NCBI GenBank assembly: GCA_024102975.1
Contig: JAGFJD010000462.1
Location: 1 to 37,828, forward strand
Source of the DNA: Phaeodactylibacter sp.
GTDB lineage: Bacteria > Bacteroidota > Bacteroidia > Chitinophagales > Saprospiraceae
Length of the DNA: 37,828 nucleotides
Direction: 5' to 3'
Shown: in pieces, positions 25,044-32,886 of the stretch
Layout of the letters: each line of letters starts with the position of its first letter
How positions within the stretch are numbered: position 1 is the stretch's first letter
The notes under the pieces: generated by a model
Seen by the model: only the letters and a program-made list of their open reading frames with translations
The model's database searches: none
What the model was told of the DNA's origin: nothing
Position numbers and translations under genes: made by a program

Positions 25044-25613
25044 ATGAAGCAGACTATTTTTTGCATACTACTGCTGAGCTTGTGGTCCTGTTCCGGAGAT
25101 GGGGGATCGCAGAGCCAGGAACCACAACAAGAACAGGCGGCAGCCACACCTGAAAGCGCCGGAACTCAAAGCGCGGCAGCCAATGCCCCCCGGTCGGGCG
25201 ATTCAGGAGCCTTCATCTCCCCGGTGCCGGCAGGCAACCATCCGATGGTGCCTATCCTGACGAGGGACTTCTGGGTTTTCGAATTCTACGTCGCCGACCA
25301 GGCCGGCGCCCGGGCCGCCAACAAAGGGCGCTGGTTCCGCTTCTCCAACGACGGCACCTACGAGTCCGGCCACTGGGAGGATAAAACGGGCTACGGCTCC
25401 TGGCAGTTGCAGGATGAGGACGGCAAAGTTATCCTTTACCTGGATAATATCGTCGACGCGGAAGACGCCCAGTGGGAAATTCAGGGCGTTAACCAGGAGC
25501 AGGACACCATGACCTGGGCAGGCGTCAACAAGACCAAAGTAGCGGGCGTGATCACCAAAGTGATCAACCTGCTGACCCGGCCGACCAAGGCGCAGTTTGG
25601 GGTGGAAGGGTAG
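25044..25613 (+). CDS. Lipocalin-like lipoprotein of unknown function
   Basis: A 189-residue protein with a lipoprotein signal (FCILLLSLWSCS; lipidated cysteine C16). A low-complexity linker (~residues 18-55, rich in Q, E, A, S) follows. The C-terminal domain has the strand pattern of lipocalin-like domains: FWVFEFYV, GRWFRFSNDGTYESG, GYGSWQLQDEDGKVILYLD and WEIQGVNQEQDTMTWAGVN. No close family can be named. It sits 73 bp after the maltose phosphorylase gene on the same strand and converges with the susE-like gene, so it may be part of the saccharide locus. Lack of a charged residue right after C16 (S17, G18) is compatible with outer-membrane placement. Confidence 0.7.
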   Translation: MKQTIFCILLLSLWSCSGDGGSQSQEPQQEQAAATPESAGTQSAAANAPRSGDSGAFISPVPAGNHPMVPILTRDFWVFEFYVADQAGARAANKGRWFRFSNDGTYESGHWEDKTGYGSWQLQDEDGKVILYLDNIVDAEDAQWEIQGVNQEQDTMTWAGVNKTKVAGVITKVINLLTRPTKAQFGVEG

Positions 25614-25666
25614 AGGAGGCTGTATATTTCATTTCGGGCCTTGTGAAGACACCCCGTCCAAAAACA

Positions 25667-25705
25667 GAAAACCGGCATCCCGAATTGCTCAGGATGCCGG
25701 TTTTC
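25667..25705. terminator. Bidirectional terminator between the convergent arms of the maltose locus
   Basis: GAAAACCGGCATCC (25667-25680) and GGATGCCGGTTTTC (25692-25705) are perfect 14-bp arms with an 11-nt loop. The A-rich left flank gives a T-tract (TTTTCTGTTTTT) on the minus strand. On the plus strand the TTTT lies within the stem and is followed by CCGTTT. It probably ends transcripts from both sides, best the minus-strand sus operon. Confidence 0.75.
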
Positions 25706-25725
25706 CGTTTAATCCACTATTCAGC

Positions 25726-25829
25726 TATACTGACGCACGGCAGGTTTTGTCGACTACAAAACCCGCCGGGTCAGTATATACTGGCATCGCTGGTTTTGTT
25801 CCTGACAAAACCACGCGTTCGCCAGTATA
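25726..25829. repeat. Two tandem related hairpins in the 3' region of the sus operon
   Basis: Hairpin A has outer arms TATACTGAC (25726-25734)/GTCAGTATA (25770-25778) and inner arms GGTTTTGT (25743-25750)/ACAAAACC (25756-25763). Hairpin B has outer arms TATACTGGC (25777-25785)/GCCAGTATA (25821-25829) and inner arms GGTTTTGT (25792-25799)/ACAAAACC (25805-25812). Inner loops are 5 nt in both. Each unit is about 53 bp and they overlap by 2 bp. They end 3 bp from the susE-like stop codon. Confidence 0.75.
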
Positions 25830-25832
25830 AGC

Positions 25833-27695
25833 TCATTCAAAGCTGTATTCCCCGGTAAGTACATTGAAAGAAACATCATAGTTGCCGGCGGCAACCGGGA
25901 TGTTCGGCCCATCCTGTACGCCGACTCCGGTTGGGAAGTCCGCGGCGCCCCAGTTGACCGGCCAGTCGTTGTTCAGGCGGAACTTGGCTTCCCCATCAAT
26001 GAGGTCGATATTGAGGACGACCACATTCGGGTCTGCATCGCTCGGGGTCATGTCCGTGTCCGAGTCCCAACCGCCCGGAGTGGCGCTGCCGATAATGCCC
26101 ACTGAAGCCGGTTCAAAGTTATACTCCCCGGTATTGCTATTGAAAGTGACCCGGTACAGGCCGAAAGAAACCGGGATATTGGGCCCGTCCTGTACGCCTG
26201 TTCCGGACGGGAATCCGGCGGCGCCCCAGTTGACCGCCCAGTCGTTGTTGGCGCGGAATTTAGCTTCGCCGTCAAGCAGGCCGATCAGCAGGCTGTAGGT
26301 GCCGTCGCCGTTGTCGGTCATGTCCGTGTCGTTATCCCAGCCGCCGGGCGTCGCAGAGCCGATGATGCCAATGGATTCGAAGCCGGCGTCTTCCACAAAG
26401 CTGTATTCTCCGGATTCCGGGTTGAACGTGACGTTATATCTGCCACCGACAACCGGGATATTGGGCCCGTCCTGTACAGCAATACCGGAAGGCCAGTCGG
26501 CAGCGCCCCAGTTGACCGCCCAGTCGTCGTTGGCGCGGAACTTGGCCTCGCCGTCCACCAGGTCGATCACCAGGCTGAAGGTGCCATCGCCATTGTCTTC
26601 CATGTTGGTATCCGTATCCCAGCCGCCGGGCGTCGCCGAACCAATGATGCCGATAGAGGGGAAGCGCAGGAATTCCAGGGTGTACTCCAGCGATTTCTCA
26701 TTGAATGTGATGGTGTAGAATGCCCCTTGCTCCATAAACATAATGTTCGACCCGAATTCTTCGGCAATGCCGTCCCCTTCGTTGTCGCCCCAGTTGCGGC
26801 CCATAAAGTTGGGGCCTTCGGCAAACTTGAACTTGTCGCCCGGGTTGAGCTGGACTTCTGCCAGGCGCCAGGTATTGTCGGCAATCAGGGAGAACCGGTA
26901 GTCGCTGCCTTCAAAGTTGTTGAACGTGCCCAACAGGTATAAGCCGCTGAGGTCGGTCTCAAAAGTGACATCCTGGGTGACTGTATATTCCAGCGTCTGG
27001 TCGTTGAACGTAATGGTAACCAGGCCGGAAAAACCACAGTTCGTATCTGCGTTGCCATTAGGCCCCTGGTTGCTTTCCATGACGCCGTCGCAGTCCGAGT
27101 CGCCCCAGTCCTCATCCGACCAGTCAAGCTGGTTCTTCAGTTTCCAGGGTTCGCCCAGAAGGTCCACGCCGGAGATTTGCCAGGTGTTGGCAGCAACCAG
27201 CTCAAGCGGATGCGTGCCTTCCGTATCCCATCCGTTGAAAGCGCCGGCCAGCCAGATGGCATCGTGGTTGGCGCCGGCTGTTTTGATCGCGAACGTCGTT
27301 TTGCGGTTCAGTTCATTGCCGCTGACGTCGGTAGCGACCAGGTCGATGACATAGGTGCCATCGCCCAGCAAGTCGGCGGTAGGCGACAATTCGCTGCCTT
27401 CCAGGACGATGGAATCCAGGGTGCCAGACAAATCCTTGCCTTTGGTCCCCAGGACGTTCCCGAACTCATCGCTGAGGGTTAGCGTAGCGGAAGCCAGGGG
27501 CGAGTTCGTCCCGTCCGCCAGAACTACTTTGACGTCAAAATAGCCAACGCCCCTTTGGCTGTTGTTGGCCGGGCTTATGCTGACCACACCGGGCGGCAGG
27601 TCGGTGAGCGCATCTGCATCCAGCTCGTCTTTGGAGCAGGAATAGGCGATAAGCACTATGCCCAGCAAGAGAGATAAAAGCTTTATGATTTTCAT
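25833..27695 (-). CDS. SusE/SusF-like outer-membrane starch-binding lipoprotein
   Basis: A 620-residue lipoprotein: signal MKIIKLLSLLLGIVLIAYSC with lipidated C20. An Ig-like N-terminal domain (~30-140) is followed by two divergent carbohydrate-binding-like units (IWLAGAFNGWDTEG near 147 and LYLLGTFNNFEG near 250). Then come three near-identical ~90-residue repeats (about 345-438, 439-529 and 530-620), each starting with GIIGSATPGGWD and containing FR-NDW-VNWG and VQDGPNIPV. The repeats resemble SusE/SusF starch-binding modules, with aromatic residues (W) available to stack on glucose rings. It probably sits on the cell surface and helps SusC/SusD gather malto-oligosaccharides. It is the third gene of susC-susD-susE, 71 bp after susD, behind a terminator-like hairpin. 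The repeats are conserved at DNA level, so copy number may vary. Confidence 0.87.
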   Translation of the reverse strand: MKIIKLLSLLLGIVLIAYSCSKDELDADALTDLPPGVVSISPANNSQRGVGYFDVKVVLADGTNSPLASATLTLSDEFGNVLGTKGKDLSGTLDSIVLEGSELSPTADLLGDGTYVIDLVATDVSGNELNRKTTFAIKTAGANHDAIWLAGAFNGWDTEGTHPLELVAANTWQISGVDLLGEPWKLKNQLDWSDEDWGDSDCDGVMESNQGPNGNADTNCGFSGLVTITFNDQTLEYTVTQDVTFETDLSGLYLLGTFNNFEGSDYRFSLIADNTWRLAEVQLNPGDKFKFAEGPNFMGRNWGDNEGDGIAEEFGSNIMFMEQGAFYTITFNEKSLEYTLEFLRFPSIGIIGSATPGGWDTDTNMEDNGDGTFSLVIDLVDGEAKFRANDDWAVNWGAADWPSGIAVQDGPNIPVVGGRYNVTFNPESGEYSFVEDAGFESIGIIGSATPGGWDNDTDMTDNGDGTYSLLIGLLDGEAKFRANNDWAVNWGAAGFPSGTGVQDGPNIPVSFGLYRVTFNSNTGEYNFEPASVGIIGSATPGGWDSDTDMTPSDADPNVVVLNIDLIDGEAKFRLNNDWPVNWGAADFPTGVGVQDGPNIPVAAGNYDVSFNVLTGEYSFE

Positions 27696-27728
27696 TTTCT
27701 TTTCTTTTCAAAGATTAAAAATTCAGGG

Positions 27729-27757
27729 CGAAGGGCGGCGGGAAATACCGCCCTTCG
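27729..27757 (-). terminator. Terminator-like hairpin between susD and susE
   Basis: On the minus strand CGAAGGGCGG (27757-27748) pairs perfectly with CCGCCCTTCG (27738-27729) around a 9-nt loop. CCCTGAATTTTTAATC follows, giving a T-rich tail. Within an operon this would act as a partial terminator or as an mRNA-stabilising stem that keeps susC-susD message more abundant than susE. Confidence 0.6.
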
Positions 27758-27766
27758 GCTAGTCAT

Positions 27767-29341
27767 TTAATATTCATCATTCTGCTTCAGTTTCGGGTTG
27801 GCGATGATCTCTGCCGATGGGATGGGGTAGATGTTCCGCCAGGCCGGGGTCGGCACGCCTTCGTCAGCCCTTCCTTTCAGTTGCCACAGGCCCTCGGTTG
27901 TGAATTTGCCGAAGCGGACGCGGTCGGTGCGGCGGTGGCACTCGTATGCCAGTTCACGCCCCCGCTCGTCCAGCAGGAAGTCCTCCGTCAGCTCTGCTTG
28001 CGTGATGTTGCCGCTGTCGTCTCCGTAGGCCCGCTCCCGAACCCGGTTGACATAATCAACTGCCGTACCCATATCGCCTCCGCCGCCTCGGACGACACAC
28101 TCTGCGTACATCAGGTAAACATCAGCCAGGCGGAACAGGGGGAAGTCCGTATCCGGAAAGCCGAGGTTGCTGCCCGGGTCGCCTTCGGAAGTGATGTTGG
28201 TGAACTTGGGCATGGCGTAGCCGTTGGAAAAGTCGCCGACGTTGTCAACCGTAACGTCGATATTCTGCCCTTCTGTAAAGAAAATGGCGCGGGAGTCGAT
28301 CTCGCCGGTGGCATCCGGAAACAGTTCCACAAACTGGCGGGTCACCCGGACGCCGCCCCAGCCGTTATCAATGCCGTAGTCATCTTTGTCCATGGCACCT
28401 CCGACAACAGCGTGCGTGAGGAAAGTGGTGCCTCCGTAGCCCTGAGTCCTGAGGCCGTCGAACGTTACCGGGAAGATGAACTCGGGAGAGGTGTGGTTGT
28501 CCGCGTTGAAGTTGTTCTGGAATACCGGGTTCAGGTCATAAACGCCGGAATCGATAACCCTGCTGCAGTAGGTGAGGCAGTCTGCATAGCGGTTCTGTCC
28601 GATGTACACTTCCGCGTTCAGGTACAACTTCGCCAACAACGTCCAGGCGGCGGCCCGGTCTGCCCGGCCGTATTGGTTTTCTCCCGGGCCCGGCAGCGCA
28701 TTCTCGATAGCCAGCAACTCGGACTCGATAAAGTCGAAGACTTCCTGGGGCGTTCCCTGGTCCGGCGCTTCGGCGCCCAGGTCCGCTTCGGTGAAGAACG
28801 GAATGTTCCGGAACAGGTCGAGGGCGTGCCAGTAGGAGAGGGCCCGCAGGAAGCGCGCTTCCGTCCGGTAGGTTTCTATCTCCTTCTTAACGTCCTCCGT
28901 AAAACCGCGGCTGCTGAGCTTGTCTTCCGTCGATTCGAGCAGGAAAGCGTTGGCAATAGTGACCTGATAGAATAAGCGGTAATACAGGCCGGCGATGAAA
29001 GGGTCATCGGAGTTCCATTCATGGAAAGCGAAATCTTTGATCGTCTGGTCATTCCAGCCGACATGAGCGGTTTCCGTAGGGAATTCCTGGGCGTAGAACA
29101 ACATCCGGATATAGGAAGAGAAGCCTTCGTCAATCCCCTGGATGTCGCCGCTGCCGGCAGGCCCCTGCTGCCCTGTGGTGGACAGGCCCGCGTAGATTTT
29201 CGCCAGGAATTGGCGGTAGGAGTCCGGGTCCTGGAATACGACGTCCGGGACCGCTTCGCTCTTGGGCGACAGTTCGAGGTCGGTGCAGGCCGAGCCCAAA
29301 AAGGCGAGGGCTATGAAGATGATCTTTGAATATTTTTTCAT
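27767..29341 (-). CDS. SusD-like surface glycan-binding lipoprotein (RagB/SusD family)
   Basis: A 524-residue lipoprotein with signal MKKYSKIIFIALAFLGSAC (C19). The SusD fold is indicated by LELSPKSEAVPDVVFQDPDSYRQ at the N-terminus, the TPR-like region with TYRTEARFLRALSYWHALDLF and AAWTLLAKLYLNAEVY, and the C-terminal block LADVYLMYAECVVRGGG, VNRVRERAYG, DERGRELAYECHRRTDRVRFG and PIPSAEIIANPKLKQNDEY. It forms the lid over the SusC barrel and binds the oligosaccharide. Two ATGs further upstream (29353, 29347) are in frame; I prefer 29341 because it starts the signal peptide. It lies 33 bp after susC. Malto-oligosaccharide specificity is inferred from its neighbours only. Confidence 0.93.
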   Translation of the reverse strand: MKKYSKIIFIALAFLGSACTDLELSPKSEAVPDVVFQDPDSYRQFLAKIYAGLSTTGQQGPAGSGDIQGIDEGFSSYIRMLFYAQEFPTETAHVGWNDQTIKDFAFHEWNSDDPFIAGLYYRLFYQVTIANAFLLESTEDKLSSRGFTEDVKKEIETYRTEARFLRALSYWHALDLFRNIPFFTEADLGAEAPDQGTPQEVFDFIESELLAIENALPGPGENQYGRADRAAAWTLLAKLYLNAEVYIGQNRYADCLTYCSRVIDSGVYDLNPVFQNNFNADNHTSPEFIFPVTFDGLRTQGYGGTTFLTHAVVGGAMDKDDYGIDNGWGGVRVTRQFVELFPDATGEIDSRAIFFTEGQNIDVTVDNVGDFSNGYAMPKFTNITSEGDPGSNLGFPDTDFPLFRLADVYLMYAECVVRGGGGDMGTAVDYVNRVRERAYGDDSGNITQAELTEDFLLDERGRELAYECHRRTDRVRFGKFTTEGLWQLKGRADEGVPTPAWRNIYPIPSAEIIANPKLKQNDEY

Positions 29342-29374
29342 GACTATCATCAATTTTAGTTTACTAATCTCAGA

Positions 29375-32300
29375 TTAAAATTCCAGGTTTCCGCCGAAGA
29401 TAATGGTGCGCGCCCTCGGGAAGATGTCCCGGTCGATGCCCAGTTCGGGCAGCCCCAAAGTGGCGCGGTTGCCAATCTCCGGATCCAGGCCGGTGTAGTC
29501 GGTCAGGACGAAGAGGTTCTGGGCAGTAACGTACAGGCGCAGGGCAATGGCTTTGCCGGTCAGCGGGAAGTTATAGCCCAGCGTGATGTTGTCCATCCGC
29601 AGGAAGGAAGCGTCTTCTACGTAATAGTCAGACAAGAACTGCGGCTCTTCGAAGTCGACCAGCAAACCCCGGACCAGCACGTTGCTGGGCGGCGCCGACT
29701 GGTTGGTCACATTCTGGCGGGCGCTGTTGCCGGAAAGGACGTTGTTGTAGACTTCATTGCCTGTGCTGGCGCGCAGGGTGAAGTTCAGGTCAAAGTTCTT
29801 ATAGTTCATCCGGGAGGTGAGGCCGTAGGTCAGGTCCGGCAAAGCAGAGCCGAAGACGACCCGGTCGCTCTCGTTGATTACGCCGTCGCCATTCTGGTCG
29901 GTGTACATATCCAGCAGGTTGGTTTCTCCGTCTTCGTTGTAGTCGACCCGGTCAGACCGCGGCAGGCCGTCGGCGTCGAGGATGTGTTCGTATACAAAGA
30001 AAGAACTGACGGCTTCGCCTACGCGAAGTACCTGTATGTTCGTGCCGACGCCGCCGGAGATGCCGCCGTAGAGGATGCCCAGGAAGTCTTCGTCCTCGTC
30101 GCCAATGGTCCGGGTGATCTTGTTGCGGTTATAGGCAACGTTGAAGCCAAGGTTCCACTGGAAGCTCCGGGTATCGACGACATAGCCGTTGAGGGCCAGT
30201 TCAATCCCTTTGTTTTCCAGAGCCCCGATGTTGGTCAGCACCCGGTTGGACAGGTTGGTGCCGGCCGGGACGTTGACGGTGAACAGCAAATCCTCGGTAT
30301 TTTTCTGGTATACGTCGATAGAACCCCCGAAACGGCCGTCCAGGAAGTCGAAATCAAGCCCGGCGTTGAAGGTCTCGGTTTCTTCCCACTTCAGGTTGGG
30401 GTCGAAGGCCGTGGGGCGGATCGTCGGGACAAATTCGTTGCCAAACTGGTACTGGGATTGGGCATCCCCCGGAAAGTAGCGGGCCAGATACTGGTAATCG
30501 CCGATTTCCTGGTTGCCGGTGATACCCCAGCCCAGGCGAAGCTTCAGGTTGCTCAGCACATCCCGTGTGCCTTCCATAAAGGCTTCTTCGGAGATTTTCC
30601 ATCCAAATGCTGCCGAGGGGAAGATACCCCAGCGGTTGTTCGGGCCGAAGCGGGAAGACCCGTCCCGGCGAACCGTCGCTGTGAGGAGATACTTATTGGA
30701 CACGTCGAAGTTCACGCGGCCGAAGAAGGAGATCAGGCGGTTCTCGATGACCGAGTTCCTCAGTTGGGTTTCGTTGGCGCCCGCCGGGTTGTTGTTGCCG
30801 AAGAAATCGTTTGGCAGGCCATTGGCCACGTAGGAGGGGAAAGAGTTCTTGAAGTCCTGATAAGAATAGCCCGCCAGGAAGTTCAGCCGGCTGTTGATGG
30901 ACTCAATGGGGCGTTCGTAGGTAAGGTACGTTTCCACCAGCGAGCTTCTCCGGGTATAGTTTTCCGCCCGAACTTCGCCCGGGTTGGACGTATTGAGCTG
31001 GAAGCGGATGGTGGAAGGCTGGAACCGGCTGCGTTCCCCCTTGTTGATGTCGAAACCGGCGTTGACTTTCACGCTTAGCCCTTCGACAAAGGGCAGGTCG
31101 TAGTTCACTTCGATATTGCCCAGGCCCCGGGCGCCCTCGTTCAGGTCGAGGGTTTGTTCCAGCTCGGCCACCGGGTTGGTGCCCGCGTTCAAAACGGACA
31201 ACGGATATTCGTAGTAACCATTGAAAATGCTGCCCGGGTCGCGTATCGGCAAGGTGGGGTTGTAGGAAACGCCTGCGCCGATGACGCCGTTGGGGCTGAT
31301 GCGGTCCTTGGTAAATGCTCCTTTCAGGTTGAAGTTGACCTTCAGGCTGTTGTTGAGCATGTTTTGGTTGAAATTCAGGTTGAAGTTGGTCCGCTCGGTG
31401 TTAGACGTCCGTACAATGCCATCCTGGTTCAGGTAACCCGCAGAAATGCGGTAGCCGAAGCTTTCCCCGCCGCCCATCAGGCTCAGGTTGTGGTTTTGCC
31501 CAAAGGCGGACTGCAGTACCTCGTTCTGCCAGTCCGTATCGGCGCCCTGCAGCAGTTTGAGGTTCTCCGGCCGGGCTGAAGTGACCAGCGAACGAAACTG
31601 CTCGGCGTTTAACACTTCAACAGAATTTACCGGCTCGGCTACGGAAGCCCAGGCATTGTAACTGATCCGCGGCCGGTCGCCCGCCTTGCCCTTCTTGGTC
31701 GTGATCAGGATTACGCCGTTGGCGCCCCGCGAACCGTAAATGGCCGTAGCCGAGGCGTCTTTCAATACGGTAAAGGTTTCAATGTCCTCCGGGTTGAGGA
31801 AGTTGAGCGGGTTGCGGCCGGCCTGGAAGCCGCCCGGGTTGATGGCCGCGTTGTCGATCGGCACCCCGTCGATGACGTAGAGCGGCTCGTTGTTGGCGTT
31901 TACTGACGTCCCCCCCCTGATGCGGATGGAAGACTGCCCGCCGGGTTCCCCGCTGTTGGCAGTGATCTGGACTCCGGCTATCTTTCCCGCGATCAGCTGG
32001 TCGGGGGAAACAATGGCACCCCGGTTGAAGCTTTCATCGCTGACGGCGTTGACGGCACCGGTGGCGTCGTCCTTCTTCACAGAACCATAACCAATGACGA
32101 CCACTTCTTCCAGGACCTCGACATCTTCTCCCAGTTGGAAGTTGAGGGTAACCGTCTGTCCGTCAATAACGGTTACGCTTTGGGTGAGGTCAGCGTATCC
32201 TGTATAGGACGTCCTCAGCTGTTGTTCTCCGGCAGGAACGTTCTCCAGGACGTAGTTGCCGTCAAAATCGGTTGCCGTTCCTCTGCTGGTGCCCACCAGA

Positions 32301-32434
32301 AGGACGGTGGCGCCGATCAGGGGCTCGCCATTGTCATCCGTCGCCGTACCCTTGACGGTGCCCTGCGCCAACCCCTGGCCGGCAAGCAACAGCACCGCAG
32401 TTAGAGCTACAAAAAAACGTAGGTAATTTTTCAT
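29375..32434 (-). CDS. SusC-like TonB-dependent outer-membrane transporter
   Basis: A 1019-residue TonB-linked transporter. Signal peptide ~1-23, then a carboxypeptidase-D regulatory-like domain (VKGTATDDNGEPLIGATV to about 105), a TonB-box-like stretch (EEVVVIGYGSVKK, ~109-121), a plug domain with the SusC signature SGEPGGQSSIRIRGG and NNEPLYVIDGVPIDN, and a 22-stranded barrel ending in an aromatic strand (RARTIIFGGNLEF). It imports oligosaccharides across the outer membrane, energised by TonB-ExbBD, together with the SusD lipoprotein encoded 33 bp downstream. There is no N-terminal secretin/FecR-type extension, so regulation by an anti-sigma system is unlikely; the ~450-bp upstream region contains a palindrome that may be an operator. 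Confidence 0.96.
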   Translation of the reverse strand: MKNYLRFFVALTAVLLLAGQGLAQGTVKGTATDDNGEPLIGATVLLVGTSRGTATDFDGNYVLENVPAGEQQLRTSYTGYADLTQSVTVIDGQTVTLNFQLGEDVEVLEEVVVIGYGSVKKDDATGAVNAVSDESFNRGAIVSPDQLIAGKIAGVQITANSGEPGGQSSIRIRGGTSVNANNEPLYVIDGVPIDNAAINPGGFQAGRNPLNFLNPEDIETFTVLKDASATAIYGSRGANGVILITTKKGKAGDRPRISYNAWASVAEPVNSVEVLNAEQFRSLVTSARPENLKLLQGADTDWQNEVLQSAFGQNHNLSLMGGGESFGYRISAGYLNQDGIVRTSNTERTNFNLNFNQNMLNNSLKVNFNLKGAFTKDRISPNGVIGAGVSYNPTLPIRDPGSIFNGYYEYPLSVLNAGTNPVAELEQTLDLNEGARGLGNIEVNYDLPFVEGLSVKVNAGFDINKGERSRFQPSTIRFQLNTSNPGEVRAENYTRRSSLVETYLTYERPIESINSRLNFLAGYSYQDFKNSFPSYVANGLPNDFFGNNNPAGANETQLRNSVIENRLISFFGRVNFDVSNKYLLTATVRRDGSSRFGPNNRWGIFPSAAFGWKISEEAFMEGTRDVLSNLKLRLGWGITGNQEIGDYQYLARYFPGDAQSQYQFGNEFVPTIRPTAFDPNLKWEETETFNAGLDFDFLDGRFGGSIDVYQKNTEDLLFTVNVPAGTNLSNRVLTNIGALENKGIELALNGYVVDTRSFQWNLGFNVAYNRNKITRTIGDEDEDFLGILYGGISGGVGTNIQVLRVGEAVSSFFVYEHILDADGLPRSDRVDYNEDGETNLLDMYTDQNGDGVINESDRVVFGSALPDLTYGLTSRMNYKNFDLNFTLRASTGNEVYNNVLSGNSARQNVTNQSAPPSNVLVRGLLVDFEEPQFLSDYYVEDASFLRMDNITLGYNFPLTGKAIALRLYVTAQNLFVLTDYTGLDPEIGNRATLGLPELGIDRDIFPRARTIIFGGNLEF

Positions 32435-32514
32435 AAGAGCTACTGTTTAGATTTAGTTTTGTTTGCTCGGCATACCCCGGCCACTACTGCGGCCCGGATG
32501 ATACCATAATAGGC

Positions 32515-32535
32515 TTAGTGTGTTAAATACACTAA
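32515..32535. promoter_or_regulatory. Operator-like 21-bp palindrome upstream of susC
   Basis: TTAGTGT (32515-32521) and ACACTAA (32529-32535) are perfect 7-bp arms. The 7-bp centre GTTAAAT is itself nearly symmetrical, so only two symmetric position pairs break the palindrome. It is 81-101 bp upstream of the susC ATG. The size suits a LacI-type or other dimeric regulator, but no regulator gene is nearby to support this. Confidence 0.45.
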
Positions 32536-32641
32536 AAAACAGCTTGAAAGAATAGGCGTAAGATGTTGATTTTGTGAAAAATACAGGTGCTGAGTAATAG
32601 CGGGTAGTGATACTTTATGCGAAAGCGCCCTAAAGATAGGG

Positions 32642-32649
32642 CAAATATA
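32642..32649 (-). promoter_or_regulatory. Putative -7 element for susC-susD-susE
   Basis: The minus strand reads TATATTTG, matching TAnnTTTG. It implies a leader of about 200 nt that would contain the palindrome at 32515-32535. No clear TTTG -33 box lies at the usual distance, so this is tentative. Confidence 0.35.
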
Positions 32650-32730
32650 TTTTTTGAAAATCATTTTCCCCACTTAAAATGAAAATAATTTCCAGGCGAT
32701 GAGTTGTATTGCAAATAAATATACAAACAG

Positions 32731-32764
32731 GCCTGGCTTTGGCATAACTATTATTCTGCCAGGC
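32731..32764 (-). terminator. Possible terminator for the LVIVD/T9SS gene
   Basis: GCCTGGC (32731-32737) and GCCAGGC (32758-32764) form a 7-bp stem with a 20-nt loop. On the minus strand it is followed by the T-rich CTGTTTGTATATTTATTTG. It lies 123 bp past the stop codon of the gene at 32887-35172. Confidence 0.45.
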
Positions 32765-32823
32765 AAATAAAAGAAATTCTCAGCAACTTCAAAATGACCT
32801 TTGTCAATAGTTCGTAAGTTCCC

Positions 32824-32867
32824 GTTTCCGGCTTTCCGGGAGGCATTCGGCCGGGGAAGCCGGAAAC
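32824..32867. repeat. GC-rich inverted repeat after the LVIVD/T9SS gene
   Basis: GTTTCCGGCTTTCC (32824-32837) and GGGGAAGCCGGAAAC (32853-32867) form a long stem with one imperfection and a 15-nt loop. No T-tract follows on either strand. It starts 19 bp past the stop codon and could stabilise the 3' end of the message. Confidence 0.55.
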
Positions 32868-32886
32868 GCGAACACCTCCCCGCCGG

